From contig NZ_CP095488.1 in the NCBI RefSeq assembly GCF_023028345.1, forward strand, positions 124,001-188,000: a DNA stretch of 64,000 nucleotides, given 5' to 3'. Within the stretch, counting starts at the first letter, position 1, and the number at the start of each line of letters is the position of its first letter. Shown piece after piece: positions 1 to 9,032 of this stretch. Both the position numbers and the translations under genes were made by a program. The stretch comes from Halorientalis marina (GTDB lineage Archaea > Halobacteriota > Halobacteria > Halobacteriales > Haloarculaceae). The notes under the pieces were generated by a model, which saw nothing but the letters and a program-made list of their open reading frames with translations, ran no database searches and was not told where the DNA came from.

Positions 1-390
1 GGGATCGTTGGCATCGACCGATTCGTCCGTCTCGTATCGGGCCTGTTCGCGTCGATCGACGTCGACGTAACACTGTACCACGTCGCCGAAGAGGACGAAA
101 CTGACGAGGACGTGGAGACGCTGCTCGATGGCGTCGCGAATCGCCTCATCGATGCGGGTCTCTCCTCGGACGCGATCGATATCCAGATTTCCCGTGAGGG
201 CTCGCCACAAGGGTTGATCGTCGATACGTCCGACGACTACGACACGATCGTCATGGGGGAATCCGATCCATCGGTGACGACCTTCCTGTTCGGAATGACT
301 GCGGACCAGGTCGCCGAGCAGTTCCTGGGCCCGGTATTCGTCATTCAGCACGAGGACCAGGACGAAGGTGAGGGAACCGCCACCGATTGA
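1..390 (+). CDS. Usp-domain protein, C-terminal part (5' end outside window)
   Basis: The reading frame is open from base 1, so the gene begins before the window; 129 residues are visible. The visible part has alternating strand and helix segments and ends with a Usp-like stretch (VMGESDPSVTTFLFG) followed by a hydrophobic strand and a short acidic tail. In Usp proteins this region carries the nucleotide loop, but here the usual G-x2-G-x9-G-S/T pattern is degenerate. Such C-terminal Usp domains often sit behind a transporter domain in haloarchaea, so this may be the tail of a transporter-Usp fusion; that is inference. The family is clear, the full protein is not. Confidence 0.7.
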   Translation, partial: GIVGIDRFVRLVSGLFASIDVDVTLYHVAEEDETDEDVETLLDGVANRLIDAGLSSDAIDIQISREGSPQGLIVDTSDDYDTIVMGESDPSVTTFLFGMTADQVAEQFLGPVFVIQHEDQDEGEGTATD

Positions 391-531
391 CCGCCTCCCT
401 CCTCGGAGTGGGCTTTCGCCTCGCTACCGCTGTACCGAACGGTGCTGGTCGAGAAGTCGTCGTTCAGGGGGTACTCGCCGTGGCTGGGCCTTCCGGACGA
501 GCGGGCAGATCGGACGGGTGCGCCTCCGCCC

Positions 532-2391
532 TTACCGATCCGCCTGTAACTGATTGGTAACCGTGTCGCCGAACAGAATCTCGAAGAGTTTGTTCTCGGC
601 CGCTCGCAGATGCTGTGTGAAGGTCGTCTGTGAGATATCCATCATCGACGCGACTTCCTCGCCGCTGTGCTCGCGGGGCCAGTCGAAGAAGCCAGCGAAG
701 TAGGCGGTCTGTGCGGCCTCTCGCTGTCGCTCCGTCAGTGACGATTCGAGCCGCGCCCGGAACGCGGCTTCGGTCTCGACCTCCCGTTCACGTTCCCGCT
801 GGGCGACGAGGTCCAGTTTTGGATAGGTCGTCCGGAGTGCGTCGACGACGGTTCTGATGTCGTTCGAACTGGCGACTTCCGCCTGCAGCCGACCGCTCTC
901 GCCGGTGAGCGACAGCGACTCGATGCCAGCGCCGTACTGAGCCAGCGTCGCGATGAGAGACGCGTCGTCGACAGCTATCCGGAACAGTTCACGGTCGTCT
1001 TGGGTGCACACGTGCTGGACCGAGTCGATGTGAGCGGCCTCGCCTGCGTAGTCGACGACCGCATCGGGCGTCGTCCCCGCGATGGTGACGTACTGGAGGC
1101 GTTCCCCGTCGCCATCGGCTGCGATATGCTCCAGGTCGACCGTACAATCCAACTGCGCCGCCAGGTCGGTGAGTGGTTCGTCGATGCCGTGCAACTCGAA
1201 CTCGAGTTCGGTCACGTTATCGGAGGCCAGAGTCTGCTTGCTCTCGACGGCGCTGATCGCGTCCGCGATGGTCCGGCCAAGCTCGGCGAAGATCTCGCGC
1301 TCGATCAGATCGAACGCGTTCGGGTCGCTCGTTTCCACGACGAGGACGCCGTATTCGGCACCGCGATAGGCCAGGGGGACGACGACGGCGGTCGACGTCT
1401 GGCCCTCTTCCGGCGTCCCGGGTTCGACCCTCGTAAACACGGGCTCCTGTGCGCCCAGTGCCTCGTCGACTGGCGTCGGTGCAGTGGCACAGAGCGCGTC
1501 GATTCGATCGTCCAGTGTGGCGGCATCGGTGCCGGCCCAGGAACGCGGACTGACGGACCCGTCGACCAGGCCACGGCCGGCGACCCAGGCCACGTCGAAG
1601 AGGTCGGCACCGGTCAGCCGTTCACAGACTGCCCGTTCGATATCGTCGCGCGTCGAGGCGGCGACCAGTTCACGATTGATGTCCCGAAGAACCGTGTTGG
1701 TGTTGTTCAGCAACTCGAGGCGCTCGTTTTGCGCTTCGATGTGGAGCTCGCGTTCCTTCCGGTCGGTGATGTCCCGCTCGACGGCGACGTACCGCTCGAC
1801 CTCGCCGTCGTCGTCGGTGATCGGAGCGATGGTCGTATCGACCCAACAGAGCTCGCCGGATTCGCGTTGGTTCGTGATCTCCCCGTCCCAGACCGAACCG
1901 GAGGCGATCTGTTCCCAGAGGTCGGCGTAGAACGCGTCGTCGTGTTTCCCGGACTGCCAGAGCCGTGGGTTCTCTCCCAACACCTCGTCCGGTTCGTACC
2001 CGGTGACCGATTCGACCGCCGGATTCGCGTACTCGATGGTGCCGTCCGGGTCGGTCAGGAAGATCGCGTGGCCAGCGTGTTCGATTGCCTTCCGGAACCC
2101 CCGGAGCCGGTCGTTTGCCCGCTGGAGCTCCGTCTTGATATTCGCCTCCTCCTCGACGTACTTTGAGAGGTAGTAGATCGTCAGTATCGTGAGGACGCTG
2201 ACGACGAGTCCGGGGAGTTCGTCCAGGCCGGCACCGGCAGTCTGCATCGTGAGAATCTGACGTAGCGCCATAAACGAGAGCAGAAGCGTCAGGAAGCCAA
2301 AGCGGCGGTCGCGGCTACGAGAGAGCAACAACAGCGAGTAGCCGACGCCGAGCAGCCGCAGTCCAATCGATAGCAGGATGATCCAGTTCAT
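532..2391 (-). CDS. Membrane-anchored PAS/GAF sensor regulator with bacterio-opsin-activator and HTH-10 domains
   Basis: About 619 residues. I start at the ATG at 2391 because it opens directly into the first membrane helix (MNWIILLSIGLRLLGVG); the frame can be read 26 codons further upstream but that stretch is Arg-rich and unlikely. Order: about three membrane helices (residues 4-80), a short coiled segment, a PAS domain (about 98-215, with the IEYANPAVESVTGYEPDE core), a GAF-like domain (about 240-390), a bacterio-opsin-activator domain, and a C-terminal HTH-10 motif containing SLTERQREAAQTAYFAGFF. HTH-10 proteins such as Bat and DmsR activate neighbouring genes in haloarchaea in response to oxygen or redox. 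It is divergent from the molybdoenzyme operon starting at 2719, as DmsR is from the DMSO reductase operon, so it is probably the local activator. Confidence 0.85.
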   Translation of the reverse strand: MNWIILLSIGLRLLGVGYSLLLLSRSRDRRFGFLTLLLSFMALRQILTMQTAGAGLDELPGLVVSVLTILTIYYLSKYVEEEANIKTELQRANDRLRGFRKAIEHAGHAIFLTDPDGTIEYANPAVESVTGYEPDEVLGENPRLWQSGKHDDAFYADLWEQIASGSVWDGEITNQRESGELCWVDTTIAPITDDDGEVERYVAVERDITDRKERELHIEAQNERLELLNNTNTVLRDINRELVAASTRDDIERAVCERLTGADLFDVAWVAGRGLVDGSVSPRSWAGTDAATLDDRIDALCATAPTPVDEALGAQEPVFTRVEPGTPEEGQTSTAVVVPLAYRGAEYGVLVVETSDPNAFDLIEREIFAELGRTIADAISAVESKQTLASDNVTELEFELHGIDEPLTDLAAQLDCTVDLEHIAADGDGERLQYVTIAGTTPDAVVDYAGEAAHIDSVQHVCTQDDRELFRIAVDDASLIATLAQYGAGIESLSLTGESGRLQAEVASSNDIRTVVDALRTTYPKLDLVAQREREREVETEAAFRARLESSLTERQREAAQTAYFAGFFDWPREHSGEEVASMMDISQTTFTQHLRAAENKLFEILFGDTVTNQLQADR

Positions 2392-2558
2392 GCGAGTCCC
2401 TCGTGGAGTGCTGCGTGACCAGCTGACCGCCGCCCGAGCTCGCTCCCAGTGATTCGGCTCGGCCAGCACATGGTCGAAGGTTGACTACGCGGCCGGATAA
2501 ATATCAGCATTCAGAGAAGCGGCTGCGTGCGCGCTGGATCGCGGTCGGACCTCCCACC

Positions 2559-2624
2559 CAAATAGTATTGGTGTCCCGATTATGGGGGCAAAATCGCTCG
2601 CTGCGCGGGCCAAACAGTATTGGT
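2559..2624 (+). promoter_or_regulatory. Two direct repeats in the divergent regulator/molybdoenzyme intergenic region
   Basis: The 327-base gap between the HTH-10 regulator and the molybdoenzyme operon contains CAAATAGTATTGGT at 2559-2572 and CAAACAGTATTGGT at 2611-2624. They differ at one of 14 positions and start 52 bases apart, about five helical turns, so they would face the same side of the DNA. Their AT-rich cores stand out in the GC-rich surroundings. They are candidate operators for the adjacent regulator. I see no gene in the gap. Confidence 0.5.
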
Positions 2625-2718
2625 ACAACACTCTCCACGGGCGTCTGCGTACATCTACGTGTATGCACCGAGGAACCAACCGGCCCCCGATGGGCCGAGC
2701 GTCGACCGGGTGGTGGCG

Positions 2719-3747
2719 ATGAGTAGTGCCGACGACGGTGACACCCTCCCGGGTGTCCCGAACGTCCAGAAGCAAGACCTCGACGCGATGGTCGAAGAGG
2801 AACGGGTGGACCCGCGCGAGGAACTCGCGGACGTGGACGCCGACACCGACCTCGGGATCGCGATGGCCGAAGACGCCAAACGCGTCTCACGCGGCGAACT
2901 CTCCGGTGACGAGTACTGGAACAGGTACGACGAGGCCGCGGCCGCGGAGTTCGGTGACTCGTACCGCGAGACGCCGAACCCGGCCATCGACGCCGACGAC
3001 CAGACCATCTCGGCGGAGACCGCCGACTCCCTGGGCTGTGCGGTCGGCTCGATGGACTCGGTTGCCGCGGAGTCGGCCAAGTCCGAGGACTCGGACGGGG
3101 GCATCGGTGCCGGCGACGAAAAGTGGGGGATGGTGATCGACTTACAGAAGTGCGTCGGCTGTGATTCGTGTACGGTCGCCTGCAAGGCCGAAAACCGGAC
3201 ACCGCCGGGAGTCTCCTACAACGTGGTGATGGAGGAAGAACACGGCGAGTTCCCCGAGGTCACGCGCACGAACGTGCCGCGCCCGTGCATGCAGTGTGAG
3301 AACCCGCCCTGTGTGCAGGTGTGTCCGGTGTCGGCGACGTACAAGATGGACGACGGCGTCGTCAACATCGATTACGACCGCTGTATCGGCTGTCGATACT
3401 GTATCATCGCGTGCCCGTACGGCGCACGCTACTTCGACTTCGGCGAGAACTACGACGACGAGATCGCGGAGGCGGGCGAGGTGACCAGCCCGGAGTACGG
3501 CGTCGACCGCGGGAAACGCGAGGCGGGCAAATCACCGGTCGGCAACGTTCGGAAGTGTAGCTTCTGTACGCACCGTCTGGAACGGGGCGAAGAACCGGCC
3601 TGTGTCGAGACCTGTATCGGGGACGCCCGCAACATGGGCGACCTCGACGATCCGGACAGCGAGGTCGCGGAGATGGCCGACTCCTCGCGCGCCTTCCAGC
3701 TCAAAGAGAACGAGGGGACCGACCCCAACGTGTACTACCTCAGCTAG
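2719..3747 (+). CDS. 4Fe-4S ferredoxin-type electron-transfer subunit of a respiratory molybdoenzyme (DmsB/PsrB/TtrB type)
   Basis: 342 residues. The C-terminal 200 residues carry the four cysteine groups of the DmsB/NrfC/PsrB family: CVGCDSCTVAC from Cys145, CMQCENPPCVQVC, CIGCRYCIIAC and CSFCTHRLERGEEPACVETC, consistent with four clusters. The subunit should pass electrons between the membrane anchor and the catalytic subunit encoded next. The first 140 residues are an acidic extension without a Tat signal, which is unusual in bacteria. Export would then depend on the Tat signal of the catalytic partner. I chose the ATG at 2719, since residues before it read like untranslated DNA. The stop lies 4 bases before the next gene. 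Confidence 0.9.
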   Translation: MSSADDGDTLPGVPNVQKQDLDAMVEEERVDPREELADVDADTDLGIAMAEDAKRVSRGELSGDEYWNRYDEAAAAEFGDSYRETPNPAIDADDQTISAETADSLGCAVGSMDSVAAESAKSEDSDGGIGAGDEKWGMVIDLQKCVGCDSCTVACKAENRTPPGVSYNVVMEEEHGEFPEVTRTNVPRPCMQCENPPCVQVCPVSATYKMDDGVVNIDYDRCIGCRYCIIACPYGARYFDFGENYDDEIAEAGEVTSPEYGVDRGKREAGKSPVGNVRKCSFCTHRLERGEEPACVETCIGDARNMGDLDDPDSEVAEMADSSRAFQLKENEGTDPNVYYLS

Positions 3748-3751
3748 AACG

Positions 3752-5020
3752 ATGGCAACTGAAAGCTCTCGGTTCGAGTTCGATCCCGGGTTCGAGGACG
3801 GACGACTGCGCGTCGTCTGGTACGCGTTCATCGCCGTTCTCCTGGCCGGCGGTGGCTACGCGACGTACCTGCGCATCACCCAGGGGATGGCGAGTACCAA
3901 CCTCACGAGCATCGTGCCGTGGGGTGCGTGGGTCGCCTTCTACATCTACTTCGTCGGCCTCTCGGCGGGCGCCTTCCTCGTGAGTACGATGGCGAACGTC
4001 TTCGAGATCGAGGGGATGCACCGCGTCGACCGTGACGCGCTGTTCGCGGCCATCATCAGCATGGTCGTCGCCCTGCTGTTCGTCTGGATCGATCTCGGTC
4101 GGATGGACCGGATGTACTTCCCGTTTATCTGGCGGCAGTTGACGTCCGCACTCTCCTGGGAAGTCCACGCCTACGTGGCCTACATCGGCATCCTGGTCAC
4201 GGAACTGTACTTTTCGATGCGGATCGACCTGGCGCGCGTCGCCTCCAGTGTCTCCGGGCTGCGCGCCAAACTCTACGCGCTGCTGGCGCTCGGTCGCACC
4301 GACACGAGCGACGAATCACGGGCGTTCGACCAGCGCTGGCTCAAACGGGCCGGCATCGTCGGCATCCCGCTGGCGATCTTCACGGTCCACGGTGGGACGG
4401 GCGTGCTGTTCGCAGTCGCGAAGGCCCGCCCCTACTGGAACAGCGGCCTGTTCCCCGTGATCTTCATCATCTCGGCGTTGCTGAGCGGGACGGCGCTGGT
4501 GATGCTGCTGTACGTGTTGCGAACGCGGCTGTTCGACGGCGAGACTGTCGACCGCGACCTGCTCGACCGGCTCGCACAGTTGCTGGTCGGGTTCATCGTC
4601 ATCGACGCCGCGCTCACGGCCATCGAGGCGCTGATCGCGGTGACCAGTCTCCACCCCCACGAGGTCGAAACCTGGCAACTCGTGCTGTTCGGCCCCATGT
4701 CCTGGTCGTTCTGGTGGTTCATGGTCGGTGCCAGCTGGGTGTTCCCGATGGTCCTGCTCACCAGACGGAAATGGCGGCGCTCCCCGACGGCGATGGTCCT
4801 CGCGGGACTCTCCGTCGTGGTCGGCGTCATCGCGGTGCGGTTCAACATCGTCGTGCCCGCGCAGATCCTCCCCGTCATGGAGGGGCTTCCCCACGGGGAG
4901 TACTTCCCGTCGCTGGTCGAGTGGGGGGCGAGCGTCGGTATCGTGGCCGTGGGCCTGCTGCTGTACACGATCGGTGCGGAGTTGCTACCGCTGACGCCGC
5001 TCGGAGGTGACCATCAATGA
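3752..5020 (+). CDS. NrfD/PsrC-family polytopic membrane subunit
   Basis: 422 residues with about nine or ten hydrophobic helices, for example around WVAFYIYFVGLSAGAFLVST and SWSFWWFMVGASWVFPMVLL. The sequence and position fit the NrfD/PsrC family, which anchors the complex and exchanges electrons with the quinone pool without haem. It follows the Fe-S subunit by 4 bases and overlaps the catalytic gene by 4 bases (ATGA). The set Fe-S, NrfD, molybdopterin subunit is the layout of polysulfide, thiosulfate and tetrathionate reductases; the substrate cannot be read from this subunit. Confidence 0.88.
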   Translation: MATESSRFEFDPGFEDGRLRVVWYAFIAVLLAGGGYATYLRITQGMASTNLTSIVPWGAWVAFYIYFVGLSAGAFLVSTMANVFEIEGMHRVDRDALFAAIISMVVALLFVWIDLGRMDRMYFPFIWRQLTSALSWEVHAYVAYIGILVTELYFSMRIDLARVASSVSGLRAKLYALLALGRTDTSDESRAFDQRWLKRAGIVGIPLAIFTVHGGTGVLFAVAKARPYWNSGLFPVIFIISALLSGTALVMLLYVLRTRLFDGETVDRDLLDRLAQLLVGFIVIDAALTAIEALIAVTSLHPHEVETWQLVLFGPMSWSFWWFMVGASWVFPMVLLTRRKWRRSPTAMVLAGLSVVVGVIAVRFNIVVPAQILPVMEGLPHGEYFPSLVEWGASVGIVAVGLLLYTIGAELLPLTPLGGDHQ

Positions 5021-8000
5021 GCACTGATGACGACACGGAGTCCGGTGCGTCGGTTTCGCGCCGTGACTTCGTCAAGGCAGTCGGGAGTATCGGCGTCGTC
5101 GCCGGCGCGAGTAGCGCCGCGATCAATATGGACGTGACGGGCCTGTGGAGCGACGAGCCACACTACGTCGGCACGGACTACGGCGAGTACGGGGCCAGCG
5201 ACGTGATCCACACGACCTGTGGGCAGTGCAATACGTTCTGTCCTATCAAGGTTCGCCTGGCCGACGCCAGCGGCACCGGCGAGTACAGTTCGCTCGTGCG
5301 CAAACTCGCGGGCAACCCGTACTCGTTCCTCAACACCCAGCCGTTCTCGCAGGTCCCCTACGAGAGCGACCCCGAAGCCGTTGCGACGGGTGACCTCGAC
5401 GGCACCGGTGACGTGGACACGGATCGGTGGTCGCTGTCCGGTGGCCGCATCTGCCTGAAGGGGCAGGCGGGCATCCAGACGGCCTTCGACACGTATCGGG
5501 TCCGCAAGCCGATGAAACGCGTCGGGCCGCGTGGCTCCGGCGAGTGGCAGACGATCTCCTGGGACCAGGCCATCGAGGAAATCGTCGAGGGCGACGACGA
5601 ACTCGACCACCCCGGCCTCCGCGAGATGTGGGCGTTCGCGCCCCAGGACGAGGTGATGAGCGACTGGGAGGCCGTCCAGAACGACGAGATGGACAAGGAG
5701 CGCTTCGACGAGAAGTGGGACGACCAACTCATCGACACGGACCACCCCGACCTGGGGCCGAAAGCCAACCAGGTCGTCGACGTCGGCGGCTTCCGGCGCA
5801 ACTTCATCCGGAAACGGCTCTGGAAGCAGGGGCTCGGATCGGTCAACAGTTTCCACCACGCCGGGACCTGTGGCTTCTCCAGCGTGATGGGGAACGTCCG
5901 CTCTCACGACGGAAAGAAAAAGCGCCAGTACCCCGACATCGAGGAGGCCGAATACGTCCTGGTGTGGGGAACGAACCCGATGGTTGCCAACAAGGGACCG
6001 ACGTGGCTCGCCCCGAAACTCACCAACGCTATCGAGGACGGGATGCGGATGGACGTGGTCGATCCACGCCTCTCGAAGACCGCCGAGAAAGCCGACACGT
6101 GGGTCCCGGTCGAACCCGGCGCGGACGGTGCCCTGGCGCTCGGCATGGCCCGGTGGATCATCGACCACGACCGGCACGACCTGACGTACCTGCAGAACCC
6201 GTCCGAATCGGCCGCGAACGACGACGACGAGCCGACCTGGAGCGACGCGACTCACCTCGTCCTCGCCGACGAGGAAGCGGGGGCGAAGGCACGGGCCGCG
6301 GAGGTGGGACTCGTCGCACCCGACGCCGACACGGCCGACGACTACGTCGTGGTCGACGCCGATTCCGGCGAACCCCGTCCCGCGAGCGAGGTCGAGACGG
6401 CCGTGCTGGACGTCGACGTGACCGTCAACGGTCGGCGGGTCGAGAGCGTCTGGAGTCAGTACCGCGACCGCGTCTTCGAGTACACGCTCGAAGAGTACGC
6501 CGAGATGGCGGGCGTGTCGGTCGATACGATCGCCGAGGTGGCAGACGAGTTCACCAGCCACGGCAAGCAGGCGGCGATCATGGCCTACCGCGGACCGGCG
6601 AAACACACGAACGGCTTCTACAACACGCGCGCTATCGCCACGCTCCAACACCTGATCGGGAACTACGACTGGAAGGGCGGCCAGATCACGCCCTACGCCG
6701 GCTACGACACGATGTCCGGCCGGTACGAACTCGGCCAGGTCCCCGACGGCTACTCCCCGTGGGGCATCCCGTTGCTCCGCGGTGGCGTCAACTACGAGGA
6801 CACGAGCCTGTTCGAGCGCGACGACGGCTACCCGGCCACGCGACCGTGGTTCCCCGTCGCACCGCCCCAGGCCACACAGGAACTCTACGGCAGTGCCGCA
6901 GACGAGTACCCCTACGGCGTGAACGCCCTGTTCATCCGACCGTACTCGAACAACCACGTCATGGCGGTCGCAGGCGGCGATCAGATCCCCGAGGTTTTGC
7001 GGGACACCGACGCCATTCCGCTGGTGGTTGCCTCCGACACGGTCATCGGCGAGACCAGCAGGTACGCGGACTACATCCTGCCCGAACCAACCTACATGGA
7101 ACGGTGGGAGAACTTCGGGACGTACCCGAACAAGCGCCTGGCGGACGAAAAGATCAGTCAGCCGGCGATTTCGGTCGTCCCGGACGCCAGACCCTTCGAG
7201 GACGTCCTCATCGACGTCTGGAAGCGGCTGGACCTGCCGGGGGTCGGCGACGACGCGATTCCCGACGCCGACGGCGACCTGTGGCCGCTCGACCAGGCCG
7301 AGGACTTCTACGTGAAACTGGCAGCCAACATCGCCTACTCCCGCGACCCCGTGCGGGACGCGAGCGACGAGGAACGCGACGTGTTCCGCCAGAGCCACGA
7401 GAAGGGCCTGGGCTCTGCGTTCGATCTCGGCCGCTGGAAGCAGGCGGTTACCGACGAGGAGTGGTCGAAAGTCGTCACGGTGTTGAACCGGGGCGGTCGG
7501 TTCGAAGAGCCCGTCGAGAACTACGGGGCGGCGTTCGAGACGCACGGGCACGACTACGATTACGCGGACCGGCTCGACGACTCGAACGCGTACGACGGCG
7601 ATCACATGCGCTACAAACTCGGGACGCGCGTGGACTTCTACAGCGAAGCCGTCCCCACGGGCAAGCACTCCTACACTGGCGAGCGGTTCGATCCGCTCCC
7701 CAGGGTCGACGACGTCGAACACTACAACGGCGACGTCCAGGCGGCCGTGGAGAGCGAGGGCGACCAGGACCGGCCGCTGCGGTTGATCAACTGGAAACCC
7801 CGGACCCAGGGGATGCACCGGACGCAGAACAGCCCGTGGCTGCGCGAGACCCGTCCGGAGAACCCCCTCTGGATAAACCCCGATGACGCGGAAGAACGGG
7901 GTATCGAAAACGGCGACGAGATCGTCATCGACGCCGGTCGCCGCACCGTCGAGGGACTAGCGATGGTCACGAACGGCATTCGACCCGGCGTCGTCGGCAC

Positions 8001-8271
8001 GATGTGGGGCTGGGGCCGGACCGGCGACGGTGCGACGGCCGAAACCGTCGACGGGAACACGTGCGGACCGGTCGAGTCCGACGGCCACACGTCCTACCAG
8101 TTCGACAAGCCGATGAGCGACGAAGCGGGGATCGCGAAGGGCCGCGACGCCGGCTTCGCCGTCAACCACGTCCAGCCGCTGGACGCGGAACTCGGCGACA
8201 CCGGCCTCTCGGATCTCGTGGGCGGCAGCAACGCACAGTACGACGCGTTCGTCGAGGTGAGACGACAGTGA
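5017..8271 (+). CDS. Molybdopterin oxidoreductase catalytic subunit with Tat signal (PsrA/TtrA-like)
   Basis: 1084 residues. A twin-arginine signal (SRRDFVKAVGSIGVVAGAS, residues 14-32) predicts export to the outside face of the membrane. Cys68, Cys71, Cys75 and Cys146 are placed to bind the 4Fe-4S cluster, and Cys285 in HHAGTCGFSS is in the position of the molybdenum ligand, as in sulfur-compound reductases of the DMSO reductase family. A C-terminal molydopterin-dinucleotide-binding region includes LWINPDDAEERGIENGDEIV. The length, near 1,000 residues, resembles tetrathionate reductase TtrA, but polysulfide, thiosulfate or another acceptor is possible. It overlaps the NrfD-type gene upstream and the chaperone gene downstream. 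Confidence 0.85.
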   Translation: MSTDDDTESGASVSRRDFVKAVGSIGVVAGASSAAINMDVTGLWSDEPHYVGTDYGEYGASDVIHTTCGQCNTFCPIKVRLADASGTGEYSSLVRKLAGNPYSFLNTQPFSQVPYESDPEAVATGDLDGTGDVDTDRWSLSGGRICLKGQAGIQTAFDTYRVRKPMKRVGPRGSGEWQTISWDQAIEEIVEGDDELDHPGLREMWAFAPQDEVMSDWEAVQNDEMDKERFDEKWDDQLIDTDHPDLGPKANQVVDVGGFRRNFIRKRLWKQGLGSVNSFHHAGTCGFSSVMGNVRSHDGKKKRQYPDIEEAEYVLVWGTNPMVANKGPTWLAPKLTNAIEDGMRMDVVDPRLSKTAEKADTWVPVEPGADGALALGMARWIIDHDRHDLTYLQNPSESAANDDDEPTWSDATHLVLADEEAGAKARAAEVGLVAPDADTADDYVVVDADSGEPRPASEVETAVLDVDVTVNGRRVESVWSQYRDRVFEYTLEEYAEMAGVSVDTIAEVADEFTSHGKQAAIMAYRGPAKHTNGFYNTRAIATLQHLIGNYDWKGGQITPYAGYDTMSGRYELGQVPDGYSPWGIPLLRGGVNYEDTSLFERDDGYPATRPWFPVAPPQATQELYGSAADEYPYGVNALFIRPYSNNHVMAVAGGDQIPEVLRDTDAIPLVVASDTVIGETSRYADYILPEPTYMERWENFGTYPNKRLADEKISQPAISVVPDARPFEDVLIDVWKRLDLPGVGDDAIPDADGDLWPLDQAEDFYVKLAANIAYSRDPVRDASDEERDVFRQSHEKGLGSAFDLGRWKQAVTDEEWSKVVTVLNRGGRFEEPVENYGAAFETHGHDYDYADRLDDSNAYDGDHMRYKLGTRVDFYSEAVPTGKHSYTGERFDPLPRVDDVEHYNGDVQAAVESEGDQDRPLRLINWKPRTQGMHRTQNSPWLRETRPENPLWINPDDAEERGIENGDEIVIDAGRRTVEGLAMVTNGIRPGVVGTMWGWGRTGDGATAETVDGNTCGPVESDGHTSYQFDKPMSDEAGIAKGRDAGFAVNHVQPLDAELGDTGLSDLVGGSNAQYDAFVEVRRQ

Positions 8272-9032
8272 CCGACCCATCCGCGCCCCCCGAGAAGCGG
8301 TCGACCGGCGAGACACTGCCGTCGGACGGGCCGGCGGACCCCGAGCCGGAGGCGATGGCGCAGGCCCGTGCCCGCGTGTACGGCCTGCTGGCGGCCACGT
8401 TCGACGGCGAGACGGCGACGACTGCGACGGCGCTCGATGACGGGGCGTTCGACCGCCTCGCAGCCGTCCTGCCGGTGGCTATCGACACCAGCGACCTCGC
8501 GGGGACGGACTACGACCCGGTGGCCCTGGGTGTCGGCTACGACAATCTGTTCGTCGTCCCGGGGGCACACTACGTGCCACCGTTCGCGTCCGCACACGCG
8601 ACCGACCCGAGCGAGGAGTTCGAGTCCGACTCGAAGTATCACTCGGCCGGCGAGGCTGGCGAACTGCTCGGCGATCCGGCAGCCGAGATGGCCCACATCT
8701 ACGACACGGCCGGGTTCGAGCCAGAGCGCGGTGACGGTATCCCCGACCACCTGGCTGCCTGCCTGGAGTGTATGCGCGCGCTCTGTGAACGCGAAGCGGC
8801 CATCCTGAACGGAACGGACGACGAGGACGCACTCGCCGGCGTGCGGCAACTCCAGGCGCTGACGCTGTCGCACCTGGGCTGGCTCGACCGGTTCGAGGAA
8901 GCCGTCGCCGCCGAGGACACCGTCGAAGGCGTCTTCGCCACGCTCGCCCGAATCGCTCGAACCTTCACCGCCTGGGACGCCCGCGAGGGCGTCCAGGAAC
9001 CGACACCGCGGACGGAACGTGAATCCCAATGA
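8268..9032 (+). CDS. TorD/DmsD-family molybdoenzyme chaperone
   Basis: About 254 residues starting from a GTG that overlaps the upstream stop (GTGA). The protein is mostly helical and resembles TorD/DmsD/NarJ-type chaperones: an early ARARVYGLLAATFDGE helix, the YDNLFVVPGAHYVPPFASAH segment, and a later PDHLAACLECMRALCERE helix that matches the family's EPxDHL-like region. These chaperones bind the Tat signal and keep the apo-enzyme competent for cofactor insertion. Its place right after the Tat-dependent catalytic gene supports that role. Translation is probably coupled on both sides. Confidence 0.82.
   Translation: MTDPSAPPEKRSTGETLPSDGPADPEPEAMAQARARVYGLLAATFDGETATTATALDDGAFDRLAAVLPVAIDTSDLAGTDYDPVALGVGYDNLFVVPGAHYVPPFASAHATDPSEEFESDSKYHSAGEAGELLGDPAAEMAHIYDTAGFEPERGDGIPDHLAACLECMRALCEREAAILNGTDDEDALAGVRQLQALTLSHLGWLDRFEEAVAAEDTVEGVFATLARIARTFTAWDAREGVQEPTPRTERESQ

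Noticed and set aside
5014..7818. A 934-codon open frame on the minus strand
   Set aside because: Antisense to the molybdopterin catalytic subunit, with no recognisable motif and biased composition; a shadow frame.
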